Assembly (NCBI GenBank): GCA_021821585.1
Contig: JAKACF010000114.1
Span: 1-8,687 of the forward strand
Direction of reading: 5' to 3'
From: Actinomycetes bacterium
Lineage (GTDB): Bacteria; Actinomycetota; Acidimicrobiia; Acidimicrobiales; Bog-793
Length of the DNA: 8,687 bases
Both the position numbers and the translations under genes were made by a program. The notes beneath the pieces were generated by a model that searched no databases, had not been told where the DNA came from, and was given only the letters and a program-made list of their open reading frames with translations. How positions within the stretch are numbered: the first letter of the stretch is position 1; each line of letters begins with the position of its first letter. Shown piece by piece: positions 1 to 6,777 of this stretch.

Positions 1-787
1 CCACCACCGCCGGGGGACGCAGCGGGTCGTCCGAGGGGATGAGCCATACCTCCGTCGTGTCCCGCGAGGCCGCCGTGACGACGACGAACCCCTTGCTGCG
101 CGAGAGGTGCAGCGTCAGCTCGAACCGGGCGTCGAGCTCCTCGAGCACCGTAACGTCGGAGGCCGGATCGTCGCCGAGGCGGTGCCGCCTCACCTGGAAG
201 GGCCGGTTGGTGTCGTCGGGCACCAGGTAGAACAGGTGCCCTCCGTCGAGGCTCCAGGCGCTGCCGGGGTAGGTGGGGGCGATGACCTCGGGAAGGTCCT
301 CCCCGCTCGAGAGATCCCTGATCCTCAGCTCGTAGCGCTCGGCTCCCGATCGGTCGACCGACCAGGCCAGGAGGGACCCGTCCGGGCTCGGCTCGCGCAC
401 CCCGACCTCGGCGAACCCGGTCTCGGCGGCGAGCAGCTCCTCGTCGAGCAGCACGCGCTCGACGCCGTCCGCCGCGTGGCGTACGAGCTGGCTGTGGTCG
501 CTCCCGGCCGGAGTGCGCGTCCAGTAGGTGAAGCCCCCGAGCTGCCAGGAGACCGAGTCATCGGTGCCCTCCGGGACGCGAGCCCGCGCCTCCTCGGCGA
601 TCCGGGCGGCGAGCGGAGCGAGACCGCGCACCTCCTGGTCGTAGAAAGCCCGCTCTGCCTCGAGGTACCGGCGCATCGCCGGCGAGTCGTGGTCGCGCAT
701 CCAGGCGTAGAAGTCCGTCTCGACGGTGCCGTGAAGGCGCCGCTCGGAGGCGACCCGCGGCGCCTCGGGGGGCCCGGCCGCCTGCAC
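1..787 (-). CDS. S9A serine peptidase, oligopeptidase B-like (5' part, runs off left edge)
   Basis: The frame opens at GTG 787-785 and is uninterrupted for 262 codons to the window edge. The start lies 2 nt after the TAG of the upstream ATPase gene, so translation is probably coupled. The protein begins MQAAGPPEAPRVASERRLHG and then shows the oligopeptidase B N-terminal pattern: HGTVETDFYAWMRD, a YLEAE segment, then SPDGSLLAWSVDRSGAERYE and an LRIRDL segment, typical of the beta-propeller of S9A enzymes. Further on are AWSLDGGHLFY, DDTNRPFQVRRHRLG and an E-x-D-x-x-F motif (EELDARFEL). The family is about 690-720 residues long, so the alpha/beta-hydrolase domain with the Ser-Asp-His triad lies outside the window. 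Its activity and basic-residue preference therefore cannot be confirmed. Oligopeptidase B is a cytoplasmic endopeptidase that cuts short peptides, usually after Arg or Lys. The alternative is prolyl oligopeptidase of the same family, but the 'DDTNRP..VRRHRLG' pattern fits oligopeptidase B better. Its operon position suggests that it digests imported peptides. Confidence 0.85.
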   Translation of the reverse strand, partial: MQAAGPPEAPRVASERRLHGTVETDFYAWMRDHDSPAMRRYLEAERAFYDQEVRGLAPLAARIAEEARARVPEGTDDSVSWQLGGFTYWTRTPAGSDHSQLVRHAADGVERVLLDEELLAAETGFAEVGVREPSPDGSLLAWSVDRSGAERYELRIRDLSSGEDLPEVIAPTYPGSAWSLDGGHLFYLVPDDTNRPFQVRRHRLGDDPASDVTVLEELDARFELTLHLSRSKGFVVVTAASRDTTEVWLIPSDDPLRPPAVV

Positions 788-789
788 CG

Positions 790-1881
790 CTAGCCGGGCG
801 GGGCGGCGAGCAGGCACGCCGCCTCGTGATCCGCCTCGGGAGCACCGACCGGCCGGAGCTCGGGCTGGCTCGTCCGGCAGGCCTCGACCGCCACGGGGCA
901 GCGGGGATGGAAGCGGCACCCCGGGGGGATCCGGACGGGGTCCGGCGTCTCCCCCGTGAGGATCTGGCGGCGGCCACCCTGGCGGCGCTCGAGCGTCGGC
1001 ACGACCGACAGGAGGGCCTTGGTGTAGGGGTGCTGGGGGTCGTGGACGACCTGGTCGGCCGGGCCCTGCTCGATCACCCGCCCGAGGTACATGACGGCGA
1101 TGCGGTCGGCGAAGTGGGCGGCCGTCGACAGGTCGTGGGTGATCATGAGGATCCCGAGGTCGGTCTCGCGCCGCAGGCTGTCGAGCAGCGACAGGACGCC
1201 GGCACGCACCGAGACGTCCAGCATCGAGACGGGCTCGTCGGCCAGCAGCAGCTCGGGGCCGAGGACGAGCGAGGCAGCGATGGCGACGCGCTGGCGCTGC
1301 CCGCCGGAGAGCTCGTGGGGGTAGCGGTCGGCGAACAGCTCCGCCGGCGAGAGCCCCACGCGCTCGAGCGCCTGGTCGACGTGCCGGCGCCGCTCGGCGC
1401 GCGAACCGCCGAGCCCGTGGACGAGCAGCGGCTCCTCGACGGTCTGCCAGACCCGGAAGCGCTGGTCGAGGGACTCGTAGGGGTCCTGGTAGATCATCTG
1501 GACGGCCCGTCGGAAGGGTCGCATCCGGCGCGCCGTCAGCCCGGCGATGTCGGTGCCGTTGACCCGGATCGAGCCGCTCGTCGGCGCCACCATCCCGAGG
1601 ACGGTCTGGGCGGTCGTCGTCTTCCCGCAGCCGGACTCCCCGACGAGCGCCAGCATCTCCCCCCGGGCGAGCGAGAGGCTCACGCCGTCGACGGCGCGCA
1701 CGACGCTGCGCGGCCGGCGCGTGGCCGCCTCCCGCATCGACCGGCGCACCGGGTAGTGGGTGTGCAGGTCCCGCACCTCGAGGAGGGGGTCGGCACGTCC
1801 GTCCCCGCTGCGGGTGGCAGTCCGCCCGAACGAGACCGGCACCTCGGGCGCCGGCGGCGGTGCCTCGGCGGTCTCGCTCAT
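790..1881 (-). CDS. dppF: Peptide ABC transporter ATP-binding protein, DppF/OppF type
   Basis: This 363-residue ATPase energises the peptide importer from the cytoplasmic face. It has Walker A GESGCGKTT (residues 81-89), a Q-loop glutamine in MIYQDPYESL (Q132), the signature LSGGQ (191-195), Walker B LLLADEP with catalytic E216, and the H-loop H249 in ITHD. The C-terminus is the oligopeptide-transporter extension, with HPYTKALLS and four cysteines (C322, C328, C335, C356). I chose ATG 1881-1879 because it overlaps the TGA of the preceding ATPase gene (ATGA) and gives a normal length. A start 28 codons upstream is possible, but it adds Arg-rich sequence lying inside the neighbouring gene. The roughly 35-residue Pro/Ala-rich N-terminus ahead of the first beta-strand is longer than usual. 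The insert RRSMREAATRRPRS between the 'HYPV' strand and 'VRAVDGVSL' is the feature that marks DppF/OppF rather than DppD/OppD. Substrate specificity cannot be read from the ATPase. Confidence 0.93.
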   Translation of the reverse strand: MSETAEAPPPAPEVPVSFGRTATRSGDGRADPLLEVRDLHTHYPVRRSMREAATRRPRSVVRAVDGVSLSLARGEMLALVGESGCGKTTTAQTVLGMVAPTSGSIRVNGTDIAGLTARRMRPFRRAVQMIYQDPYESLDQRFRVWQTVEEPLLVHGLGGSRAERRRHVDQALERVGLSPAELFADRYPHELSGGQRQRVAIAASLVLGPELLLADEPVSMLDVSVRAGVLSLLDSLRRETDLGILMITHDLSTAAHFADRIAVMYLGRVIEQGPADQVVHDPQHPYTKALLSVVPTLERRQGGRRQILTGETPDPVRIPPGCRFHPRCPVAVEACRTSQPELRPVGAPEADHEAACLLAAPPG

Positions 1882-2843
1882 CGCACTTCCGCCAGGTCGT
1901 TGCGGTGGCAGGCGGCGGCATGCCCGGTCTCCACCTCGCGCAAGGGTGCCGGGCTGGCGGCGCACGCCTCGATCGCGACGTCACAGCGCGCCCGGAACGG
2001 GCACCCGGGGACGGGGACGTCCAAGCGGGGCGGCGAACCGGGGATCGAGGCGACCCTCCGGTCGCCGTACAGGTCCGGGGTGGCGGCGAACAGCAGGCGG
2101 GTGTAGGGGTGCCGGGGGTCGCGGGCGAGGTCCGACATCGGCCCGGTCTCTGCGATCTCGCCGGCGTACATGACGGCCACACGGTCACACATCTCCGACA
2201 CGACCGGAAGGTCGTGGGTCACGAGGACGAGGGCCAGTCCGAGCTCGTCGGAGAGCGACACCAGAAGGTCGAGGATCTGCGCCTGCACCATCACGTCGAG
2301 GGCGGTCGTCGGCTCGTCGGCGAGCAGGATCTTCGGCTGGCAGGCGAGTGCCATGGCGATGGCGGCACGCTGGCGCATGCCGCCGGAGAACTCATGGGGG
2401 TAGCGACCGGCGACGCTCGACGGCAAGCCGACGAGCTCGAGCAGCTCCGCCGCCCGCTTCCTCGCCGCCGGGACGTCGGCGATACCGTGGACCACCATCG
2501 GCTCGGCGATCTGCCAGCCGACCGTCTTCACCGGGTTGAGGGCGTTCATGGCGCCCTGGAAGACCATCGCCACGTCGGTCCACCGGTGACGCCGGGCCGA
2601 GTCCTCCCCGCGGGCGAGCAGGTCCTCGCCGTCGATGCGCACCGCCCCCGAGACCCAGGCCGTCGGCGGCAGGAGCCCCATCAGGGCGAGCACGGTCGTC
2701 GTCTTGCCGCAACCCGACTCGCCGACGAGCCCGAAGCGCTCGCCGACGTCGAGGCTGAAGTCGACGCCGCGCACGGCGTGCACCTCACCTCCACGGGGCA
2801 GGCTGAACCAGACCTCCAGCCCCGAGACCTCGAGCAGGCTCAT
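1878..2843 (-). CDS. dppD: Peptide ABC transporter ATP-binding protein, DppD/OppD type
   Basis: This 321-residue ATPase is the partner of the downstream DppF-like subunit, and the two would form the heterodimeric motor of the importer. Visible motifs are Walker A GESGCGKTT (41-49), the Q-loop in MVFQGAMNALNPV (Q96; the MNALNPV stretch is typical of DppD/OppD), the signature FSGGM (152-156), Walker B ILLADEP (172-178, catalytic E177), and the H-loop H210 in VTHD. The C-terminal region has HPYTRLLFAATP followed by a four-cysteine cluster (C281, C287, C294, C312), as in DppD proteins shown to bind an iron-sulphur cluster. I chose ATG 2843-2841 because it overlaps the preceding permease stop as ATGA and begins directly with the first strand (MSLLEVSGLEV). 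The open frame extends far upstream to 3566, but that part is Arg/His-rich and antisense-like in composition, overlaps the permease gene, and resembles no protein. The signature FSGGM in place of LSGGQ is common in this subunit. Confidence 0.94.
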   Translation of the reverse strand: MSLLEVSGLEVWFSLPRGGEVHAVRGVDFSLDVGERFGLVGESGCGKTTTVLALMGLLPPTAWVSGAVRIDGEDLLARGEDSARRHRWTDVAMVFQGAMNALNPVKTVGWQIAEPMVVHGIADVPAARKRAAELLELVGLPSSVAGRYPHEFSGGMRQRAAIAMALACQPKILLADEPTTALDVMVQAQILDLLVSLSDELGLALVLVTHDLPVVSEMCDRVAVMYAGEIAETGPMSDLARDPRHPYTRLLFAATPDLYGDRRVASIPGSPPRLDVPVPGCPFRARCDVAIEACAASPAPLREVETGHAAACHRNDLAEVR

Positions 2844-3805
2844 ATCGCGTCCGGCCCCCTGCCGACGAGCGTCCTCAGCCGCCAACTCCGGATGGACAGG
2901 TGCGAGACCTTGAGGCGCGGGTTGAGCGCGTCCTCGATCGCCTGTCCGAACAGGAAGCAGCCCACGATGACCGCCGCGATGGCGAAGCCGTCCGGCACGA
3001 TGGCCCACCAGGCCCCCGACGTGATGGCCGTCCGCTCGAAGGCGTGCTCGAGGATGGTGCCCCAGGTCGTGACCGACGGGTCCTCGAGGCCGAGGAAGGC
3101 GAGCGCGGTCTCGAGGTAGATGGCGACGGCGACGGTGAGGACCGTGTTGGCGATGAGGAGGGGCCCCACCTGCGGGAGGACGTGCTTCACGATGATCCGC
3201 GTGTGGCCGGCGCCGACGCTGCGGGCCCGCTTCACGAAGACGCGCTCTTTCACGCTCATGACCTGGGCGCGGATGATGCGGGCGGTCGAGGTCCACTCGA
3301 GGATCCCGATCACCATGATCACGTGGAACAGGTTCGCCCCCCAGACGTCGGCGATCACCATGGCGAAGACGAGATCCGGGATGACGAGCAGGTAGTCGGT
3401 GATCCGCATCAGCACGACGTCCACCCACCGGCCGAAGTAGCCGGAGAGGATCCCGACCCCTCCGCCGATCACCATGGCGACGAAGGTGGCGGCGAAGCCG
3501 ACGAGGAGCGAGATGCGCCCGCCCTGCATGAGCTCGCTCAGCATGTCGATCCCGCCGTCGTCGCACCCGAGCAGGTGGTGGAGCGACGGCGGGGCGTAGA
3601 CGGCACAGGTCTGGGTCGAGGCGCTGTAGGGCGAGATGTACGGCGCCACGATCGACAGCACGATGAAAAAGACGATGATGCCGAGCCCGATGGCGGCCGC
3701 CTTGCGCTCGCGGAGGACCTCGAGGAAGAACCCTCTCCGCCGGCGGCTGAGGCCGTCGCTCGCCGAGGCGGCGGGCTCGACGACCGGCTCCAGAGTGAGG
3801 CTCAT
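2840..3805 (-). CDS. dppC: Peptide ABC transporter permease, DppC/OppC type
   Basis: This 321-residue inner-membrane permease is the second transmembrane subunit of the importer. It has a cytoplasmic N-terminus with a basic RRRR stretch (21-24). The first membrane segment lies at about 39-56, followed by a roughly 40-residue outside loop and further segments near 99-121, 135-155, 160-175, 213-235 and 268-290. The loop that contacts the ATPase (EAA-like) is at about 188-210 (VFVKRARSVGAGHTRIIVKH). The family hallmark is ALAFLGLEDPSVTTWGTIL (234-252), equivalent to the FLG(L/M)GxxPPxPxWG motif of DppC. ATG 3805-3803 overlaps the upstream permease stop as ATGA and yields MSLTLEP, so the start is well supported. 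The open frame extends to 4576, but that extension is a shadow of the other permease. Two oddities are visible. The usual LGTDxxGRD motif reads LGCDDGGID. The protein also has a basic C-terminal tail of about 20 residues after ALNPRLKV. Confidence 0.93.
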   Translation of the reverse strand: MSLTLEPVVEPAASASDGLSRRRRGFFLEVLRERKAAAIGLGIIVFFIVLSIVAPYISPYSASTQTCAVYAPPSLHHLLGCDDGGIDMLSELMQGGRISLLVGFAATFVAMVIGGGVGILSGYFGRWVDVVLMRITDYLLVIPDLVFAMVIADVWGANLFHVIMVIGILEWTSTARIIRAQVMSVKERVFVKRARSVGAGHTRIIVKHVLPQVGPLLIANTVLTVAVAIYLETALAFLGLEDPSVTTWGTILEHAFERTAITSGAWWAIVPDGFAIAAVIVGCFLFGQAIEDALNPRLKVSHLSIRSWRLRTLVGRGPDAI

Positions 3806-4767
3806 GCCTTGATCCTCGGATCGAGCTTGAAGTACACGAGGTCGGCGGCGAAGTTCAGCACGATCACCGAGACCGTGAGGATGAGGAAGCCGCCCTGGAG
3901 CATGGGGTAGTCCCGCTGGTTGACGGCCTGGTACATGGCCTGCCCGATGCCGGGCCAGCTGAAGATCACCTCGACGAGCAGGGCCCCGCCCACGATGAAG
4001 CCCAGGTTGAGGGCGATCAGCGTGACCATCGGCAACATGGCGTTGCGGACGGCGTGTCGCCAGACGATCCTCTTCACGGGCAGTCCCTTCGCCCTCGCGG
4101 TCAGCACGTAGTCCTCGCCGAGCGTCTCGAGCATGGACGAGCGGAGCACGAGCGTGTAGCTGCCGTACGCCGTGAGCATGAGGGTGCCGGCAGGCAGGAT
4201 CATGTGCGTGGCGATGTCGCCGATGTGCTGCCAGAAGGGAACCGGCCCGAAGGTGAACTCGTTGCTCATCCCCCCGGCAGGCAGGACGCCGGCGAAGAGG
4301 ATGAGCAGCATGAGGCCGAGCCACTGGGTGGGGAAGGCGTAGGCGAAGATGGCGAGCGTCGTGCTCACGTGGTCCGGAGCCGACCCCCGCCGCCAGGCCG
4401 ACAGGACCCCCGAGGCGACGCCGACGATGATGGCGGCGAGCGTCCCGACGGTCACCATCGGCACCGTGTTGCGGAGGTCCCCGAGGAGCAGGTTGGTGAC
4501 CGGCTGCTGGTAGGCGTACGAGATGCCCATGTTCCCGTGGGCGAGCTCCTTCAGGTAGATGAGGTACTGCTCCCACTTCGGCTTGTCCAGGCCGAACTCC
4601 ACCATGAGGGCGTGACGCAACGCCGGCGTGGCATGCGGCACGCGTGACAGGTCGCTCACCGCACTGCCGGGGAGGACCCGGAACAGGAAGAAGTTGGTCG
4701 TGATGGCGACGAAGATCGTGACGACGGCGAAGGCAGCGCGCCTCAGCACATAGTCGCTACCTCTCAC
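3802..4767 (-). CDS. dppB: Peptide ABC transporter permease, DppB/OppB type
   Basis: This 321-residue inner-membrane permease is the first transmembrane subunit of the importer. Residues 8-33 form the typical DppB N-terminal helix (LRRAAFAVVTIFVAITTNFF) followed by FRVLPGSA. Next come the short outside region with FGLDKPKWEQYLIYLKEL and NMGISY, and membrane segments around 103-125, 135-163, 188-208, 243-265 and 293-315. The EAA-type ATPase-contact loop is at 215-240 (LGEDYVLTARAKGLPVKRIV). The family motif VEVIFSWPGIGQAMYQAV (265-282) precedes RDYPMLQG, and the C-terminus DLVYFKLDPRIKA is standard. The start is GTG 4767-4765, 3 nt after the TGA of the binding-protein gene. No ATG in this frame precedes the first helix, so GTG is the best choice. 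A GGTTGAGG stretch just upstream, overlapping the stop codon of the preceding gene, may act as a weak ribosome binding site. Confidence 0.94.
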   Translation of the reverse strand: MRGSDYVLRRAAFAVVTIFVAITTNFFLFRVLPGSAVSDLSRVPHATPALRHALMVEFGLDKPKWEQYLIYLKELAHGNMGISYAYQQPVTNLLLGDLRNTVPMVTVGTLAAIIVGVASGVLSAWRRGSAPDHVSTTLAIFAYAFPTQWLGLMLLILFAGVLPAGGMSNEFTFGPVPFWQHIGDIATHMILPAGTLMLTAYGSYTLVLRSSMLETLGEDYVLTARAKGLPVKRIVWRHAVRNAMLPMVTLIALNLGFIVGGALLVEVIFSWPGIGQAMYQAVNQRDYPMLQGGFLILTVSVIVLNFAADLVYFKLDPRIKA

Positions 4768-4770
4768 ACC

Positions 4771-6477
4771 TCAACCTGCCTGGTGCAACTGCTCGAAGGG
4801 GAGCTTCGACATGGAGGTGAACGACGCCCCGCCGACGAGCATGAGGCCCGACCACTTCGAGCTGTGCGCCTCGATCGAGTCGGCGTAGTCGAGGACGAGG
4901 TAGGGCTTGGCCGCCGCGATCATCTCCTGCATCTGGTAGACGATCTTCTGACGCTGCGCCGGGTTCGTCGCCGCGCTCTGCTCGGAGTAGAGGTGGTCGT
5001 AGGCCTTCGAGCAGTAGCCGCTGTCGTTCCAGACGTTCCAGGACCCGCAGGTGAGCACCGACAGCATGAAGTCCGGGTCGACGAGCGGTGCCCAGTCCCA
5101 CATCGAGAGCTCGAAGTTGCGGTAGTGGTTGGCCGTGATGGCGCTGTAGGCCGCCGAGTTGTCGAGGTCCTGGGCGTTCAGCTGGACCCCGATCTTCTTG
5201 AAGTCCGTCTGGATGATCTGGAACGAGCGGCTGCCGTAGCCGTTGGAGGTGTCGGAGGGCAGGATCACCGTGTAGGACATCGGGTGCCCGTCGGCGATGC
5301 GCACGCCGTTCGGGCCCATCTTGAAGCCGGCCTGGTCGAGGAGCGAGTTGGCCTTGGCGAGGTCGAACGGCGTCGGCTTGATGGCCGGGTCGTACCAGTG
5401 CCCGGTCGCCGGCGGGATGATCGACGAGCCCGGCAGGGCGTAGCCGAGGAGCGAGGTGTTCACGATCGCCTGCCGGTTGATCGCATAGTCGAAGGCCTCG
5501 CGGAGCAGCGGGTTGAGCAGCTCGCGGTGGCTGGCGTTCTGCTGCGGGTTCGAGTTGATGATGAAGTCGTCGAAGTAGATGCCCGGGCTCTTGTGGACGA
5601 CGAAGTTGGCAGCCTGGAGGTTCTTCACCGAGGTCGGGGGCACCGACTCGACGCCGTCGAGCTGGCCGCTCTTGAGGGCGGCGATCATGGCGTCGTCCGT
5701 GCCGAAGAACTGCAGGCCGAAGCCGTCGACGTGCGGCTTCGGGCCGTAGAAGAGCGGGTTCTTCTTGAACAGGGCGATCTGCTTCGGGACGTACTTGACG
5801 AGGGTGAACGGGCCGCCCGCGACGATCGGCGCCGAGTTGGTGAAGCGGGTGAGGCCCTTGCCGTTGCCGGTGGCGTACGTCGCCCAGATGTGCTCCGGCA
5901 GGATCGGCACCTGCTGGACCTGGGAGAGCACGTTCGCCACGGGGCGGGTGTAGGTGAGGACGAGCGTCGTCGGGTTGGGAGCCGAGGCGCTCTTCATGTG
6001 CGCCACGTAGCCGGCCGAGTTGGCCGTCGGGCCGTTCTGGAACTTGAGGATGGTGTTGAAGGTCCAGGCCGCGTCGGCCGCCGTGAGCGGCTTGCCGTCC
6101 GACCACTTGGCGTTCGGCTGGGTGTGGAACGTCCAGGTCAGCCCGTTCGCCGACTCCTTCCAGCTGCTGGCGAAGTCGGGCACGAACTGCAGCTTGGAGT
6201 TGTACTGGACGAGCTCGGGATAGATGTACTCGAAGGTCGTGTAGGCGTCGGACTGGAAGGCGACGAAGGGGTTGAGCGAATCGATGCCGGCCGCGCTCCC
6301 GAGCCGGAAGACGCCCCCGTTGACGATCTTGGAGGCACCGGTCGAGCCCCCTCCTCCGCCGCTCCCGCTCCCGCAGGCAGCGAGCGCCACGGCGGGCAGC
6401 GCGACTCCGAGCGCCGCCCGCACGAGCCGGTTGGTGTGAGTGGAACGGCGGGACCTCGGCTGCCGATGGGCCTTCAT
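4771..6477 (-). CDS. Peptide-binding lipoprotein of ABC importer (SBP_bac_5 family)
   Basis: This 568-residue extracellular solute-binding protein is the first gene of the transporter operon. It delivers substrate, presumably peptides, to the DppBC channel. The start ATG 6477-6475 is preceded by a good ribosome site. The N-terminus is a basic n-region (KAHRQPRSRRSTHTNRLVR), then a hydrophobic stretch (21-33) and the lipobox LAAC with the lipidated cysteine at residue 35. A flexible GSGSGGGGGSTG linker follows. Mature-domain hallmarks of the family are GIDSLNPF, then FASSWKES followed by LTWTFH, and NAKWSDGKPLTAADAAWTF (about 122-140). Near the C-terminus are WDWAPLVDPDFM and the family-typical tail (PYLVLDYADSIEAHSSKWSG). 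Two cysteines close together in LTCGSWNVWNDSGYCSKAYD are likely to form a disulphide outside the cell. Binding proteins of this family also take nickel, glutathione, opines and sugars, so 'peptide' rests on the family and on the neighbouring peptidases. The frame stays open upstream to 6675, but that part crosses the leader and lacks a signal sequence at its start. Confidence 0.93.
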   Translation of the reverse strand: MKAHRQPRSRRSTHTNRLVRAALGVALPAVALAACGSGSGGGGGSTGASKIVNGGVFRLGSAAGIDSLNPFVAFQSDAYTTFEYIYPELVQYNSKLQFVPDFASSWKESANGLTWTFHTQPNAKWSDGKPLTAADAAWTFNTILKFQNGPTANSAGYVAHMKSASAPNPTTLVLTYTRPVANVLSQVQQVPILPEHIWATYATGNGKGLTRFTNSAPIVAGGPFTLVKYVPKQIALFKKNPLFYGPKPHVDGFGLQFFGTDDAMIAALKSGQLDGVESVPPTSVKNLQAANFVVHKSPGIYFDDFIINSNPQQNASHRELLNPLLREAFDYAINRQAIVNTSLLGYALPGSSIIPPATGHWYDPAIKPTPFDLAKANSLLDQAGFKMGPNGVRIADGHPMSYTVILPSDTSNGYGSRSFQIIQTDFKKIGVQLNAQDLDNSAAYSAITANHYRNFELSMWDWAPLVDPDFMLSVLTCGSWNVWNDSGYCSKAYDHLYSEQSAATNPAQRQKIVYQMQEMIAAAKPYLVLDYADSIEAHSSKWSGLMLVGGASFTSMSKLPFEQLHQAG

Positions 6478-6482
6478 CGGGA

Positions 6483-6489
6483 CACCTCT
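6483..6489 (-). promoter_or_regulatory. Ribosome binding site of the binding-lipoprotein gene
   Basis: On the minus strand AGAGGTG lies 5 nt before the ATG at 6477. It is the strongest Shine-Dalgarno match near any candidate start in this frame. With the signal peptide that follows directly, it decides the start against the longer open frame. Confidence 0.75.
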
Positions 6490-6596
6490 GTTCTCGGAGA
6501 CCGGACGCGAGGTCGCGGCCTGACTGCCTGGTGACGTGGGGTCGACAAGGACCCGGGGGCAGAAGGGTCTCGCCGCCACAGCCTCGCCCGATGGCC

Positions 6597-6645
6597 GCTC
6601 GAACCCTCGGTGAAGCGTGGCTGCTGCTAGCTCGAACCCCCGGTG
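6597..6645. repeat. Direct repeat pair, 16 nt, 33-bp period
   Basis: GCTCGAACCCTCGGTG at 6597-6612 and GCTCGAACCCCCGGTG at 6630-6645 match at 15 of 16 positions. The starts are 33 bp apart, about three helical turns, so both copies face nearly the same side of the DNA. They lie downstream of the predicted start of the importer transcript, at roughly +15 and +48. This is a plausible position for a repressor operator, or they could act in the leader RNA. They could also be a chance duplication in GC-rich DNA. Confidence 0.55.
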
Positions 6646-6665
6646 GTCCGTTTCTGAGGTACGTA

Positions 6666-6694
6666 GATGTAACACCGCGTCATCAGAGCGTCAA
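6666..6694 (-). promoter_or_regulatory. Candidate promoter of the peptide-importer operon
   Basis: On the minus strand TTGACG (6694-6689, five of six bases of the -35 consensus) is followed by exactly 17 nt and then TACATC (6671-6666), an imperfect -10 box (three of six). Transcription would start near 6659, giving a leader of about 180 nt before the ATG at 6477. The -35 match and the ideal spacing are seen directly; promoter activity is inferred. An overlapping TTACAT with 16-nt spacing is an equally good -10 candidate. Confidence 0.5.
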
Positions 6695-6710
6695 GGAATT
6701 TTCGCCAAAA

Positions 6711-6722
6711 GATCGATCGATC
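6711..6722. repeat. GATCGATCGATC palindrome between the divergent promoters
   Basis: Three tandem GATC units form a fully self-complementary 12-mer. The same run also contains the overlapping palindrome TCGATCGATCGA (6713-6724). It sits between the two candidate -35 boxes and touches that of the aminopeptidase gene, so it could be a dimeric regulator site. It may also be no more than a short simple repeat. Confidence 0.4.
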
Positions 6723-6751
6723 GACAGACCGTCACCGACCGGGGATACCGT
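6721..6751 (+). promoter_or_regulatory. Candidate promoter of the aminopeptidase gene
   Basis: TCGACA (6721-6726, one mismatch to TTGACA) is followed by GATACC (6744-6749) at 17-nt spacing, or by TACCGT (6746-6751), which fits the loose TANNNT form common in actinobacteria, at 19 nt. Transcription would start around 6757-6760, leaving a short leader of about 25 nt. This is a weak match, supported mainly by its position between the divergent genes. Confidence 0.3.
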
Positions 6752-6771
6752 ACGGGATCGGCGCCGGCCGG

Positions 6772-6777
6772 AAGGAG
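6772..6777 (+). promoter_or_regulatory. Ribosome binding site of the aminopeptidase gene
   Basis: AAGGAG lies 6 nt before the GTG at 6784. This near-ideal Shine-Dalgarno match decides the GTG start. Confidence 0.75.

Noticed and set aside
826..3119. Overlapping plus-strand open frames (826-2106 and 1860-3119) opposite the two ATPase genes
   Set aside because: They have biased composition, no ribosome sites and no motifs, and lie on the reverse strand of genes with complete Walker and signature motifs.
2844..3566. N-terminal extension of the DppD-like frame
   Set aside because: The extra residues are Arg/His-rich and overlap the permease gene in another frame. The ATGA overlap at 2843 and the normal ATPase length fix the start. 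The same reasoning removes the extensions of the DppC-like frame to 4576 and the DppF-like frame to 1965.
4783..6534. 583-codon plus-strand open frame opposite the binding-lipoprotein gene
   Set aside because: It is dominated by Val, Arg, Glu, Gly and Asp repeats without any domain signature. It mirrors the codon bias of a clear SBP_bac_5 gene.
6597..6645. tRNA-like T-loop sequence (GGTTCGAGC on the minus strand, twice)
   Set aside because: The motif recalls the T-loop of tRNA, which also marks integration sites. There is no acceptor stem, anticodon arm or D-arm around either copy, so neither a tRNA gene nor an attachment site is supported.
6748..6755. CCGTACGG palindrome over the plus-strand -10 region
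   Set aside because: An 8-bp palindrome is common by chance in GC-rich DNA, and the symmetry does not extend beyond it.
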